From positions 28,898,642 through 28,962,641 of the forward strand of contig CP114483.1 in assembly GCA_027186245.1 (NCBI GenBank): DNA of 64,000 bases, read 5' to 3'. This document shows, in pieces, positions 44,790 to 55,911 of the stretch; position 1 is the stretch's first letter, and every line of letters begins with the position of its first letter. Under the pieces are notes generated by a model that saw only the letters and a program-made list of their open reading frames with translations, was not told the DNA's origin and searched no databases. This DNA comes from Coriaria nepalensis (Eukaryota > Streptophyta > Magnoliopsida > Cucurbitales > Coriariaceae). The position numbers and the translations under genes are program-made.

Positions 44790-45930
44790 CCAATTAGGAT
44801 TCCTCTTCCTCTCACAACAGCGAGGATGAGGACTTCTTATGGGACAATGATGAAAACTTAGAGGACTTGATCCAGTTACAGTTCATGGCTGAGCACTTCA
44901 ATCACTACATGGACATGACTCCAATGAGGACCTCGTCATTAATCGAGACATGATACATAGCAAAAATAATAGGTGAACATCCGTAAGTGTGTTATGAGTT
45001 GTTCAGAATAAATAAACACACTTTTGTTGACCTCTGTAACATACTTAAAGGTAAGCATTTGTTGAATATTCTAGGTATGTCTGTGCCGATGAGAAGCTTG
45101 CAATGTTTCTTCTCATTATCTCACACAATACCAAGCATCGTGTAATTGCTGCTTGGTTTCAGCACTCAATTAAGATAGTCAACCATCATTTCCGAAAGAT
45201 ATTACGCAGTTTATACGAGTACGGAAGGGAATTGGTATGTCGTGGACCACCTAATAATCATGTTCAATATTTATGTGGAAATCTGAAGTATTATCCATGG
45301 TTCAAGGTGCATGTAGTTTACATTATGAGTCATATATCAAGGTACCGACTATAGGGTTAACTCATTAATACCGAGTTATATTCGTTTTGTAGGATTGTAT
45401 AGGTGTTATAAATGGGACTCATATTAGTGGGCTTGCACCAATTAATAAGCAACAACGGTTTCATGAGAGGAAGGGTACAATTACATGGAATGTGATGTGT
45501 GCATGTGGTCATGATATGACATATATGTTCGTCTATACTGGATGGGAGGGCATGCCGAATGACTCAAGAGTGTTCCAATGACTCGATAGACCATAAGTAG
45601 GCTTTTCAATGCCACACAGGGGTAGTGTCACCATATTCATTTGTTTACTATACATTTCGCCTAATTTTATTTAATGAATACTTTACGTTTTATTTAAAAT
45701 GTTAGCTAGGCGAATATTATATCGCCGACTCTGCTACCCCATGATGGTAGGATTAATGCCACCGTTTAGGAAAAAGAGATATTATTTATCGGTATTTAGA
45801 GAACGGGGTGGAAGACTAAGTAACAAAAAGGAACTATTCAACCTCATTCACTCATCAAAACGAGGAGTCATCGAGAGAGCTTTTGCCGTGCTGAAGAAAC
45901 TATGATTTCATCATTTTTACGTAATATTTG
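44790..45930 (+). pseudogene. PIF/Harbinger DDE transposase remnant
   Basis: The N-terminal acidic stretch (SEDEDFLWDNDENLEDLIQL, about 44815) leads into the helix-turn-helix region and AMFLLIISHNTKHRVIA (45097 on). KYYPWFK ends an exon at 45306. An 86-base GT...AG intron (45307-45392) joins it to DCIGVINGTHI, ERKGTITWNVMC and GWEGMPNDSRVF. A second intron region is followed by EYYIADSA (45709 on), PPFRKKRYY, and GVIERAFAVLKK at about 45864. The first catalytic position, normally GxIDGTH, reads INGTH, so the first acidic residue (codon 45411-45413) is asparagine. A stop and frameshift near 45742 and other stops confirm inactivity. The partner MYB-like protein was not found. Confidence 0.82.
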
Positions 45931-48103
45931 GATGAAGATGTTTTTGGGAACATTATATTTAATGATTTCCTATCCAATATGAAGTGTTAATGTACGTGTT
46001 ATTATAATTCACGTGTTAACACTAATAATATCAACCTAGCATCGCTTTCTTGCATCTTGTCATAAAGAGATTCCCTGCAATAGAATTATACTTATGGAGA
46101 ATAAAATAAAAAGAAAGTATTTAGATTCACCCTTCATATCAGTATCAACGAGATGCATCTTATATACTGTTATGCACGCCTTATATTCTTGGACGCATGG
46201 CCAGTATTGTTTGTTTGCCTTTCATAGTTTCAAGAACTCGTTCGGTACTATCAACATCTGCTGTTGGCAATGAAAAGAATAGATATTATATAATACTGAC
46301 CAAGTAGGTGCATGATCTAAGTCCACCTCCACCTTATTTATCCCATCATCGTCACATTTGTTTGCCCCTTCTACTTCTCGTCTCTATCTCTAACAAAACC
46401 CTTTAACATCTCTATGTCACTATTAATTCTCCATATATATCATATGCACATCTATAGATAGCACGACTTATCCACATCCCATGCTTAATTTGCTCACACT
46501 TGTTAGAATACACTCTCTTCGAATACTATGGAAGGCGATACATGGGAAGACTTTGAGGCCACACAATCCGACAATGGTGTTCAATCAATTGTGGGTTTAA
46601 TGGACAAGTGAGGACTTACATGATGGTGGATAATCCCCGATGAAGTTTCTATGGATGCCTAATCTACCCTATATACCCACACTCTATTTAGGTTTGTTCT
46701 TTCTAATTTGATAAGGAATTTGTACTGAAACGACATATATAATTAGAATGATACTTCTGTAATGCATGATCACAGCGGGCCAACAGATGTGAATTTTTTT
46801 GCATGGTGTGACACGCCGGTATAAAGTGGCTTTAAGTTGTTTTTTCCCATCCTGGTCAGAAGCAAGGGAGAACTGCGTGAGACAATCGTTATCAAGGATT
46901 GAGAAATCACCGACTTACGAGCACCAATAATAATATAGAAAGTCGATATTATATTATCATCAGTGATCATTGTTGTGTTGGTTTGCATGTTTATTAGTGA
47001 CCACAATATGATAGTTTCGAATAAAGTGTATAGTAGATGATGGTAAACAGTAATTAGACAGGCACTTCATCCTAAACCTATGTTAATATGAGGTGTTGAC
47101 CATATAAGTTGTCGATGTTAACTTGTGTTGTTGACAGTATCTTATGTTCCTAGATATAATGAGGACGAAAATGTTTGCTTCTAGTCCGAAGAGTTAAAAT
47201 ATTGGCAAGTACTATCAACAGCCTATAAGTCCCAACCTGCCTAACCAAAAGGGTCTCATCAACAACCTGCATAACCCAAAATACCAAAATTCCAATACTT
47301 TTATCAACAGTTTTATAAGTGTCATCAAAATGCGTTAAAAGTGCCGAAACCTATAAATTGACTACTTTAATATCACCCTCACTAGCTCCGACTGCTACAA
47401 ACTATAATCACCATTTACTAGTTATATTACTTATCGAAATACTATTAAAAAAATAGTTATTCTTGTTTTAACTTAACTATATAACCAGTAATAACATTAC
47501 CTACCTCACTCGGAAATCCTTTGGTAAAAATAAGAACAATTTGAACTTTTTTAAAACTCTGTTTAAATCTCTTCCGACAATGATATTGAAGGAAAACATA
47601 ATACGTTATATATATAACTTCTGTATATAATATATAAACACAATAATATTTATAACTCTATTAATAAAACAAAGTATTACTTTTAGAAACTTCACAAAAT
47701 GCAATAAAAGAAGGCATTTCCGAAATTACATTTTAAAACTAACTTGTCTCTCCATAGGTCGGACACATATGTACTTCACACCAGTCGATCACACTTTATT
47801 TACCCAGTCATGAAACTACTAACTTTCCTTTTTTCTGTTCACCTATAAACACAAGCAACTACTACAAGCTAAAAAACTCAATAAATAAAGATTTTATCTT
47901 AAATGCACAAAATATATTCAAATACATTTTAAAAACTTGATTGAATAGTTTTACAAATTCTCATAAATCTTTCTATGCAAATGTGATGCTCTTTCTACTA
48001 CTGTAGGCCCTAAGGATGTTGCCTCTGGTACTACTATTATCTATGATTCTTTGTGACCAAAAATACCTGAGATCAACGACTTTGCTTAGTCCGACCGGAT
48101 CAA
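45931..48103. other. right flank of Harbinger remnant, no gene recognised
   Basis: AT-rich sequence with scattered TTAACACTA words like those inside the Harbinger region. No supported coding sequence and no clear terminal inverted repeat. Confidence 0.4.
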
Positions 48104-48564
48104 ATCACATCTAAGATAAATGACATCTCTCAGTTAGACCTAATCAGATAAAATCTCTAAAGTCAGGGACAGCTTAGTCTGCCCTGACCAGGCAGTATCT
48201 CACTATAATATTATACTTATGTCATGTCAAGTATCACACTAATCAATTTAAAAGCATAACATTTCTCTTTGTTATTTTTGCATAAAAAATAATAGTGCAT
48301 TTAATACTTTTTGAAAAAGATATATATATATTCAAATAATGTAAACTCAGATCACATCTAAGATAAACGACATCTCTCAGTCAGACCTAATCGGATAAAA
48401 TCTCTAAAGTCAGGGACAGCTCAGTCCGCCCTGACCAGGCAGTATCTCATTATAATATTATACTTATGTCATGTCAAGTATCACACTAATCAATTTAAAA
48501 GCATGACATTTCTCTTTGTTATTTTTGCATAAAAAATGATAGTGCATTCAATACTTTTTGGAAA

Positions 48565-48607
<43 letters not shown>

Positions 48608-48622
48608 AATAATGTAAACTCA
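48104..48622 (+). repeat. 247-bp tandem duplication with expanded TA microsatellite
   Basis: Copy one (48104-48350) and copy two (48351-48622) both start ATCACATCTAAGATAAA, contain CAGGGACAGC and CCTGACCAGGCAGTATCTCA, and end GTAAACTCA. They are very similar apart from the TA run, which is 12 bases at 48320-48331 in copy one and 38 bases at 48567-48604 in copy two. Confidence 0.93.
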
Positions 48623-48844
48623 ATTCCACACATGTTTTATAAAAATACAGTGCCATCCAATCAACTCATTGTTCAACATGCTATGTTGCATTCATATCAA
48701 TATCATAAATCTCAAGTTGAACAAACAATGAAATTACTTGTATTGTAAATGAGACTTTACTTATAGATCTTTTACTGAGGATTGACAATTGGGAGGTCTT
48801 AATTCTCTTTTTCATCTTTTACAAAGAATTAACAACTGGGAATT

Positions 48845-48980
48845 CTTAATTCTCTTTTTCCTCTTTTTCCCTCTTTCTTCCTTTTTCTCTTTTTCTATTT
48901 TCCTTTTCCATGTTCTTTCCTTTCCTTCTCTTCTTTCCTTTCCTTCTCTTTTTCCTTCTTTTCTTTCCTTTCTTTCTTGC
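48845..48980 (+). repeat. low-complexity C/T tract
   Basis: About 135 bases consist almost wholly of T and C (TTTCC, TTCTC words). The open frame across it is a composition effect. Confidence 0.85.
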
Positions 48981-49164
48981 TGATACTAACTAACGGACTG
49001 CGGCTTTTATAGTAAAGGAGGGTGAGATTAGTCATGTCATTTATTGTATAATTATGACAAGTGTATGCCATATGTCTGGTTGAATACTCTTTAGGGATAA
49101 CTAATCCAAATAAATAATGATTAAGTTATTGTGTCGAGCTCTGCACGACATCCATGTTATCTCC

Positions 49165-49455
49165 CTTCCATACTGAAGGCATCGACCTCGTCGACCCATT
49201 TGCATATTGAAGGCATTGACCCATTTGCATATTGAAGGCATTGACCCATTCGCATATTGAAGGCGTCAACCCTGTCTATCCCTTCGACTCTGTCGAACCT
49301 GTCGACCCATTTAGTGTATTGGAGGCCTATACCTTATCGACCCATTCGCATATGAAAGGCGTCGACCCTGTCGAACATGTCAATCCATTCAATTTATTGG
49401 AGGCATCGAGTACGTCGAGCCGTCATCCCATTGATCCATCGACCCATCGACCCTA
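49165..49455 (+). repeat. GTCGACCC-type minisatellite with 25-bp core unit
   Basis: The unit CATATTGAAGGCATTGACCC plus ATTTG repeats at exactly 25 bases from 49203 (49203-49227, 49228-49252, then a diverging copy). Longer diverged units to 49455 share GTCGACCCAT and GAGGC words. Confidence 0.75.
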
Positions 49456-50094
49456 CGTTTAAACTTTGACGTATTCGAACCGTGTTAACTAATTAAGATG
49501 TATAAACCTTGATCTCATATTGATATCTTATACTTTATAAATTTTACTCTCATTCTTCATCTATTATAGAAGAACTAAAGATCTCGAGTACAAGGATAGT
49601 GACAGAAGTAACTTTTAATTGGTATACTTTGCTTCAAATTGAAGAGATAAGAATCCGGGCCTATGAGCTTTAGGCGATATGTACCCTACGTGAGAATCCT
49701 TACTTTCACTCCTAATTCTTCCGGATCATAGAGGAAGGAAACAATCCTTAAGTTCTACTTGAAATTTTGCATGGGCTAGGGAGAGGTGAGAAATTTTGTA
49801 ACCACCGAAGCTAAATGAAATTTAGATGTACTGTACGAAGTTGCAACTGGGGTGCTAACTTCGTAGTTAAGATATGCTCATAAATTGAAGCTAGCCATAA
49901 GGAACTTCTTAGCTTATAATATTTCAACTACTAACTTTGTCTAACTACAAGAAATAGTTAAATGAAATATTACAATGACGCATAGAAGTGTGGTCACTAA
50001 CTGATGACTAAGTGTGGGTATGACCGTATATGGTGATCTTAATGAGTTTCGTAATGTGTTGCATCCTGTTAGAAAAGTCATGCATCATAACATC
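49456..50094. other. intergenic, left flank of second intact copia
   Basis: No gene or repeat is recognised. The last five bases, ACATC (50090-50094), are the left copy of the target duplication. Confidence 0.5.
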
Positions 50095-50298
50095 TGTAGA
50101 ATATTGTATAATATATTTAAGATTTCAGTAAACAAATCAGTTTGATTTGTTTCCTGATTAGTTATGATTTTTAGGGATTCTAATTGACTATGTTAGGCAC
50201 ATTTTCTGTTGTTAGACTAGGGTTTCTCTTCTATATAAAGAAACCTAAGATGTAAATTTAAAGTATGAATATAATTTCTTTTACCTATAAAATTGTCA
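50095..50298 (+). repeat. 5' LTR of copia element 50095-54948
   Basis: A 204-bp repeat ending AAATTGTCA immediately before the primer-binding site. It contains TATATAAAG at about 50233-50241. Confidence 0.93.
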
Positions 50299-50356
50299 TG
50301 GTATCAGAGCCTCATATTTTCTGAATTGTAGCAGATCAATCCCTCGTGAAAAAATA

Positions 50357-50713
50357 TTGGATGGCTACAGAAAAACTGGGTTGTTCTTCTGCTTCAACCC
50401 TAAAAATACCTCAGATCATGAAATCATGGTCAGTGGCAACCATGGAAACTCAAAAAATAATGAAGTTATTATCACAGGGCATAAACTGAATGAGAACAAC
50501 TATGTTCAATGGTCTCATTCAGTAATGATATACATCTGTGGCAAGGGGAAGGGTGAATATCTATATAGTGAAGTAATGAAACTAGAGAAAGATGATCCTA
50601 GGTTTCGAGTATGGAAGGCTGAAAACGGCACGATCATGTCATGGCTCATCAACTCCATGACTAATGAAGTTGGAGAAAACTTTCTATTATATGAAATAGC
50701 AAAGGAGATCTAG
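50357..50713 (+). pseudogene. copia gag remnant
   Basis: The 118-codon open piece includes ITGHKLNENNYVQWSHSVM, KDDPRFRVWKAENG and SWLINSMTNEVGEN. These are the start of a copia gag (N-terminal gag domain, KLNGxNYxxW pattern). The rest of gag, to about 51500, is frameshifted. Confidence 0.78.
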
Positions 50714-51699
50714 GAGGCAGTTAGGAGATCTAGGAGGCAATTAAGGAGACCTACTCCAACAATGAGAATACCTCGGAATAGTTCAAGATAGAGAACAACC
50801 TACATGACTTAAGGTAAGGAGACTTGACCGTAACTCAATACTACAATGCCCTTACCTGCTACTAGCAACAACCTAACTTGTGTGAGATCCATCCATGGAA
50901 GTGCACTAAAGATATCCAGTTGTATAAGAAAATTGTTTAAAGGAAAAGATTGTATAAGTTCCTAATTAAACTGAACCATAATCTAGATAAAGTAAAAAGA
51001 AGAATCCAAGGCTATAAACCTCCACCGAGTGTAAAAGAGGCTTTTTTTTTTAAGTAAGGAAAGAGGAAGGCAGAAAAGGGGTAATGATGAAATCTCACTT
51101 AGTCACTCAAAATTTAGAAGTCTCGGCCTTACCTGTTAGAGGCACTCATTATCAACCAAGTGAGAATCAACAAAGGAAGGAACGGTCATGATGTGGGCAC
51201 AGCAGAAAGCCTGGACACATTAAAGACATATGCTAGAAAATCCAGGGAAAACCAGCGGACTAGAAACCATCACAACCTCCTTATAACAAAGAAGGCCATG
51301 GAAACCATATCTACTTGGAAGAACCTACTGCAACATGTGAATCCAACTTGTTCAATAGGGAACAACTTGATCTACTAAAGAAGATGTTTAATCAACCACC
51401 CTCATTCTCACAATCCCCCTCCATTATTAGAACTAGGTCCATGGCTCAAAAAGGTAAATTTGCTACTGCCCTAAATACTATGAAAGAGAATGACAGTCCA
51501 TAGATTATGGATTCATGAGCATAAGACCACATGAGTGGTGATAAAACTCTCTTTAGTAATTTTACCCCTTCCCATGAAAATTGTACTGTCATAATTGCAG
51601 ATAACTCACTCTCAAAGGTGGGCAGTTTGGGATCCATCACAATATCAAAAGACCTTACTCTAAACTCGGTCCTTTTAGTTTAAAATCTAGACTACAACT

Positions 51700-54600
51700 T
51701 ATTCTATATCAATAAACTCACTAGAGATCATAATTGTATTACTAAATTCCTTAAAGACGATTGGCAATGTTAAGATGTACTTGTGGCTTTATCTACTTGA
51801 GGTTTATGATCCTCAAGAGGTCGATTGCAAGTCAGATTGTTTAGTGTCTAGAAGTCAGAATAGTCCTATTAGTCATTGTCCTAAAGATGGTCTAGTAATG
51901 TTATCACACTATCGGTTATGCCACCCAAATTTTATGTATCTCTATAAATTATTTCCATCATTATTCTCTAATAAAAGTCTATTCGATTTTCAGTGTAAAA
52001 TCAATCACCTCTCAAAACACACTCAAAATTCATTCCCTAATCAACCCTATAAAAAATCTCAACCTTTCGCCATGATTCACAATGATGTATAGGGACCATC
52101 TAGAGTAAAAAACCAACACGGGTGCTTGCTAGTTCCTTAACCTAATAGATGATCACACAAGACTGACATGGGTGTTTCTCATGAAAGAAACGTTAGTTAT
52201 GGGATAAATTTTCAGAAACTTCGACTCGATAAGGTAAGATGCAAGTTTTCAGGACAAATAATGCTAAAGAGTACTTCACATCTTCTCTTAGTACATATCT
52301 ACTAGAACAAGGAATTGTCCACCAAAGCTTATGTGTGGATACACCCCAATAGAATGGGATTGTAGAAAGGAAAAACATACATTTGTTAGATGTTACAAGA
52401 TCAGTCATGTTCTCATCCTATGTACCAAAGCATCATTGGAGTGATGTCATTCTTACCGTAGCATATCTCATCAACAGAATGCCCTCTCGGATCCTCCAAT
52501 TTCATACTCCATGTCAGACCTTCCTAAAGTCTTATCCACACACACACCTTATAACTTCTATCCCTCTCAAAGTTTTTGGTTACTCTGCCTTTTTCCATGA
52601 TCATAATCCGACCAGAAGCAAGCTTGATCCTAGAGCAATCAAATGCATTTTCTTGGGATACTCATCCAATCAGAAGGGGTACAAGTGCTACTCTCCTAGC
52701 ATACAAAAATACTACATCATGGATGTCACCTTTTTTGAACAACAACCTTTTTATCTCAAACTTGATATTCAGAGGGAGAAACAGATTATATAGGAACATC
52801 ACCTTTGGGATATCACAATCTTAGATCAAAATACCTCACCGAGTCCTCCAAGTGAAATTTTCCTACAGGATTCTATCCCCAACCTCCAACCTACTCAAAA
52901 CCCTCCTCCACTTCTAGACACCATTCAACATAACACTAATCTCATCACTTACTCAAGAAGGAAAAGAAGTCAAGAGGAAATAGAACCCCAAGTACATCAT
53001 GAGCAAATCCATGAGTCAGACTCTAATTCAAGGCCAAGTGAAGACATTCAAGATAACACTAATTCTGATTTCTCTCCTACTGAGTTTGAAAATAATGATA
53101 TTAATTGATCTATTGCATTAATGAAAGGTGTTAGATCATGTACAAAGTACTCTATATACAATTTTGTATCCTATCAAGGGATATCACCCAATTTCAGGGC
53201 ATTGGTGTCTAACATTGATGGAATTTAGATTTCAAACAACATACATGAAGCACTCAAATCTCTAAAATGGAGAGTTGTTGTTTGTAACAAAATTTAGGTA
53301 CTAAAAAGGAATAAAACATGGGAAGTTACTAAATTACCATTAGGAAAGTGCCTAGTGGGTTGTAAGTGGCTATTCACAGTAAAGTATAGAGATGATGGGA
53401 ATGTGGACAGATTCAAAGCTCAATTGGTTGGTCAAGGATTTACTTAGTCTTATGGAATTGATTATGAAGAAATGTTTGCTCTAGTAGCAAAACTCGACAT
53501 TGTCCAGATCATACTTTCACTAGCTATAAATCTAAACTGGCCTCTTTATCAACTGGATGTCAAAAATGCATTTCTGAATGGAGATCTAATGGAGGAGAAG
53601 TATATATGGACAATCCTCCCGGGTTTGAGAAATCAAATACAACCAACAGCGTATGCAAGCTAAAAAGGTCACTTTACGAACTCAAGCAATCATCAAGGGC
53701 CTGGTTTGATAGATTCACAAAGGTGGTAAAAAGACATGGATATACATAGTGTCAATCGGATCATACATTATTTGTCAAATTTTCTCTTACAGGAAAGATT
53801 GTCATTCTTATTGTGTATGTTGATGATATTATTATAACATGAGATTATGAGGAGGATCTAAATAGTATTAAAGAATTCCTAGCTAAAGAATTTGAGATCA
53901 AAAACTTAAGAAATCTTAAATATTTCCTAGGAATAGAAGAAATAGCTCAATCTAAGAATGAAATTTCAGTCTCTCAAAGAAAATATGTGTTTGGCCTACT
54001 GAAGGAAACAGGAATGCTGGGATGCAAGCCAGTAAATACTCCAATGGATTCAACCATAAAAATGAGACTCAAAGAGGACAATACACCAGTTGATAAAGGT
54101 AGATACCAACGGTTGGTAGGGAAACTAATCCATTTATCCCACACTAGACCTAATATTGGTTTTGCAGTAAGTAAGCTGAGTTAATTTATGAATTATCCAA
54201 ATGAAGAACATATGGAATTTGTTTACAGAATCTTGGGGTACCTAAAGATGACACTTGGAAAAGGTTTGTTCTTTGGAAAAACAAGAAGTAGAGATATTGA
54301 AGTTTATAGTGATGCAGATTGGGCATGATCAATCAAAGACCGAAGATCTACTTCAAGTTATTGCACCTATGTATGGGGGAACTTGGTTACATGTAGAAGT
54401 AAAAAAGTAATCTATAGTGAGGGAATGTGGTTAAGAAGATTCTTAAAATAATTAAAAAATTTCAGTGGATGAACCAATGAAAATGTTCTGTGATAATCAA
54501 TATGCTATAAGTATTGCAAATAATCGAGTACATCACAATCGAACAAAGCATGCAAAGATCGATCGTCACTTTATAAAAGAAAAGGTAGATGAAGGAATAG

Positions 54601-54719
54601 TCAAGCTAATTTATACGTCTATGTGTCTTCAAATAGCTGATGTCCTAACTAAGGCCCTACCAAGAATCAAGTTTGAAGATTTAAAGTCCAAGTTTGGCTT
54701 GATTAATATCTATAACTAA
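51700..54719 (+). pseudogene. copia pol remnant: integrase, reverse transcriptase, RNase H
   Basis: The pre-integrase HxxxxH region (YRLCHPNFMYLYKLFP) is at about 51913. The integrase runs from about 52060 to 52790 (QNG-type site with a stop at 52352-52354, GIVERKN, HHWSDVILTVAYLINRMP, CIFLGYSSNQKGYKCY). The reverse transcriptase runs from about 53270 to 54200 (RVVVCNKI-like start, LYQLDVKNAFLNGDL, YVDDIIIT, YFLGIE, YQRLVGKLIHLSHTRPN). RNase H is at 54290-54719 (VYSDADWA, RRSTSSYCTYV, MFCDNQYAISIANN, RTKHAKIDRHFIKEK, LQIADVLTKALP). Stops include 53445-53447 and 54182-54184. The YVDD core is intact but the gene as a whole is broken. Confidence 0.88.
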
Positions 54720-54732
54720 GCTTGAGGAGGAG

Positions 54733-54948
54733 TGTAGAATGTTATAGAATATATTTAAGATTCCAGTAAACAAATTAGTTTGATTTGTTTCCTTATTAGT
54801 TACTAGTTAGTTATTGATTTTTAAGGATTCTAATAAATTATGTTAAACACGTTTTCTGCTGTTAGACTAGGGTTTATCTTCTATATAAAGAAATCTAAAA
54901 TATAAATTTAAAATATGAATAAAATTTCTTTTACCTTTAAAATTCTCA
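54733..54948 (+). repeat. 3' LTR of copia element 50095-54948
   Basis: A 216-bp repeat homologous to 50095-50298, directly after the purine tract and followed by the ACATC target duplication. Confidence 0.93.
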
Positions 54949-55183
54949 ACATCAAAATTGTTTTGTAGCATTGCGAACTTTTCTAGAATCTACTCTTGTT
55001 TATGCTCCAATCAGTTTAAACCTTGTTGCATCTTTCTCATCATTGGGTTGCAACTTATCCTAGAATCGTCGCATGACCTTCCTGACCTCTCCTTTCGGAC
55101 CCAACCTATGTTAGTGACGACATAATGCTTCAACCTACTTGCAATACAAAGGAAAGTAGTTGGTGATTTCGCCCTTTCCACCT

Positions 55184-55911
55184 TCACGTTCTAAAGATAT
55201 ACTGTAATGCATGCTTCTTGACATATTGTCGATATTCGTCACCACCATCAGTTCTTAAGAGCCAAAGGTCTCTCAATTCTCCCTCAAATATACGAATATT
55301 AACCCCTTTTACAAGTGAGGTCAAAACACATTCACCATCCTCTTTACCAACTTTTAGATTTGATAGAAGTACCTTCCTAGTTCCAGGTACACCTTGGTTT
55401 CTCAACCCACAAATCCAAGACCACTCATTCTCATAAGCTAAATGTTGGATGTCTATGCGCTTCCTCTCGAAAAAGTCAAAATCAATTATCTTCCCATTCA
55501 TGACTGGCCGAGTAGCGATGTGCTCGAAGTACTTCTTGTATGTAATAGCGAACTTGAATAAGGTTCCATCAAATCTCTTATAGTCGACACCATTATCGGC
55601 ACCCTCATTCGGGTCATAATCTTCATTCCTATCATGTCCTCATTATGTTCAACCTCCTCATTCTGATCTGTGTCATCATTATTTTCGGCCTCCTCATTCT
55701 CCTCATTTGTACTATCAGCTTGAACAACCGATTCCCGATCCGCCAATCGTACCCAGCCTGCCTTAACAGCCCACATTTTTATCATTACTATGTTCACTTT
55801 TAATGTTTTAAAATCGTTAAACAAATCAACAGTGAAATGGTTACATTTGGAACAAAAAATATCGACAAACATGTTGTATAAGAAACTATTTGGTAGCAAA
55901 AAAACATGCAC
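55184..55911 (-). pseudogene. plant transposon-type protein remnant (unplaced family)
   Basis: On the minus strand, joining the frames around 55620-55184 reads DYKRFDGTLFKFAITYKKYF, HIATRPVMNGKIIDFDFFER, IDIQHLAYENEWSWICGL, then LVKGVNIRIFEGELRDLW. The pattern (a charged start, a basic residue plus IDFDFF, an ENEWSWIC helix, then VKGVNI and ELRDL) resembles the plant 'putative transposon protein' domain found in many retroelement-linked ORFs. Upstream (55911-55620) is an acidic NEENEEAENNDDTDQNEE stretch in a neighbouring frame. The frames need at least one shift to join, so it is treated as broken. Confidence 0.4.

Larger units (their letters stand above)
50095..54948 (+). mobile_element. 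complete but inactive Ty1/copia retrotransposon with perfect target duplication
   Basis: LTRs at 50095-50298 and 54733-54948 start TGTAGAAT and end TCA. The primer-binding site TGGTATCAGAGC (50299-50310) directly abuts the 5' LTR. The purine tract GAGGAGGAG directly precedes the 3' LTR. The five-base target duplication ACATC (50090-50094 and 54949-54953) is perfect. Gag, integrase, reverse transcriptase and RNase H occur in copia order but with many stops. By eye the LTRs differ at about 22 positions in 204, plus an extra segment of about 12 bases in the 3' copy. It is thus clearly older than the 8806-13516 element. Confidence 0.95.

Noticed and set aside
54465..54719. 84-codon ORF as a separate gene
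   Set aside because: It is the RNase H end of the copia element 50095-54948.
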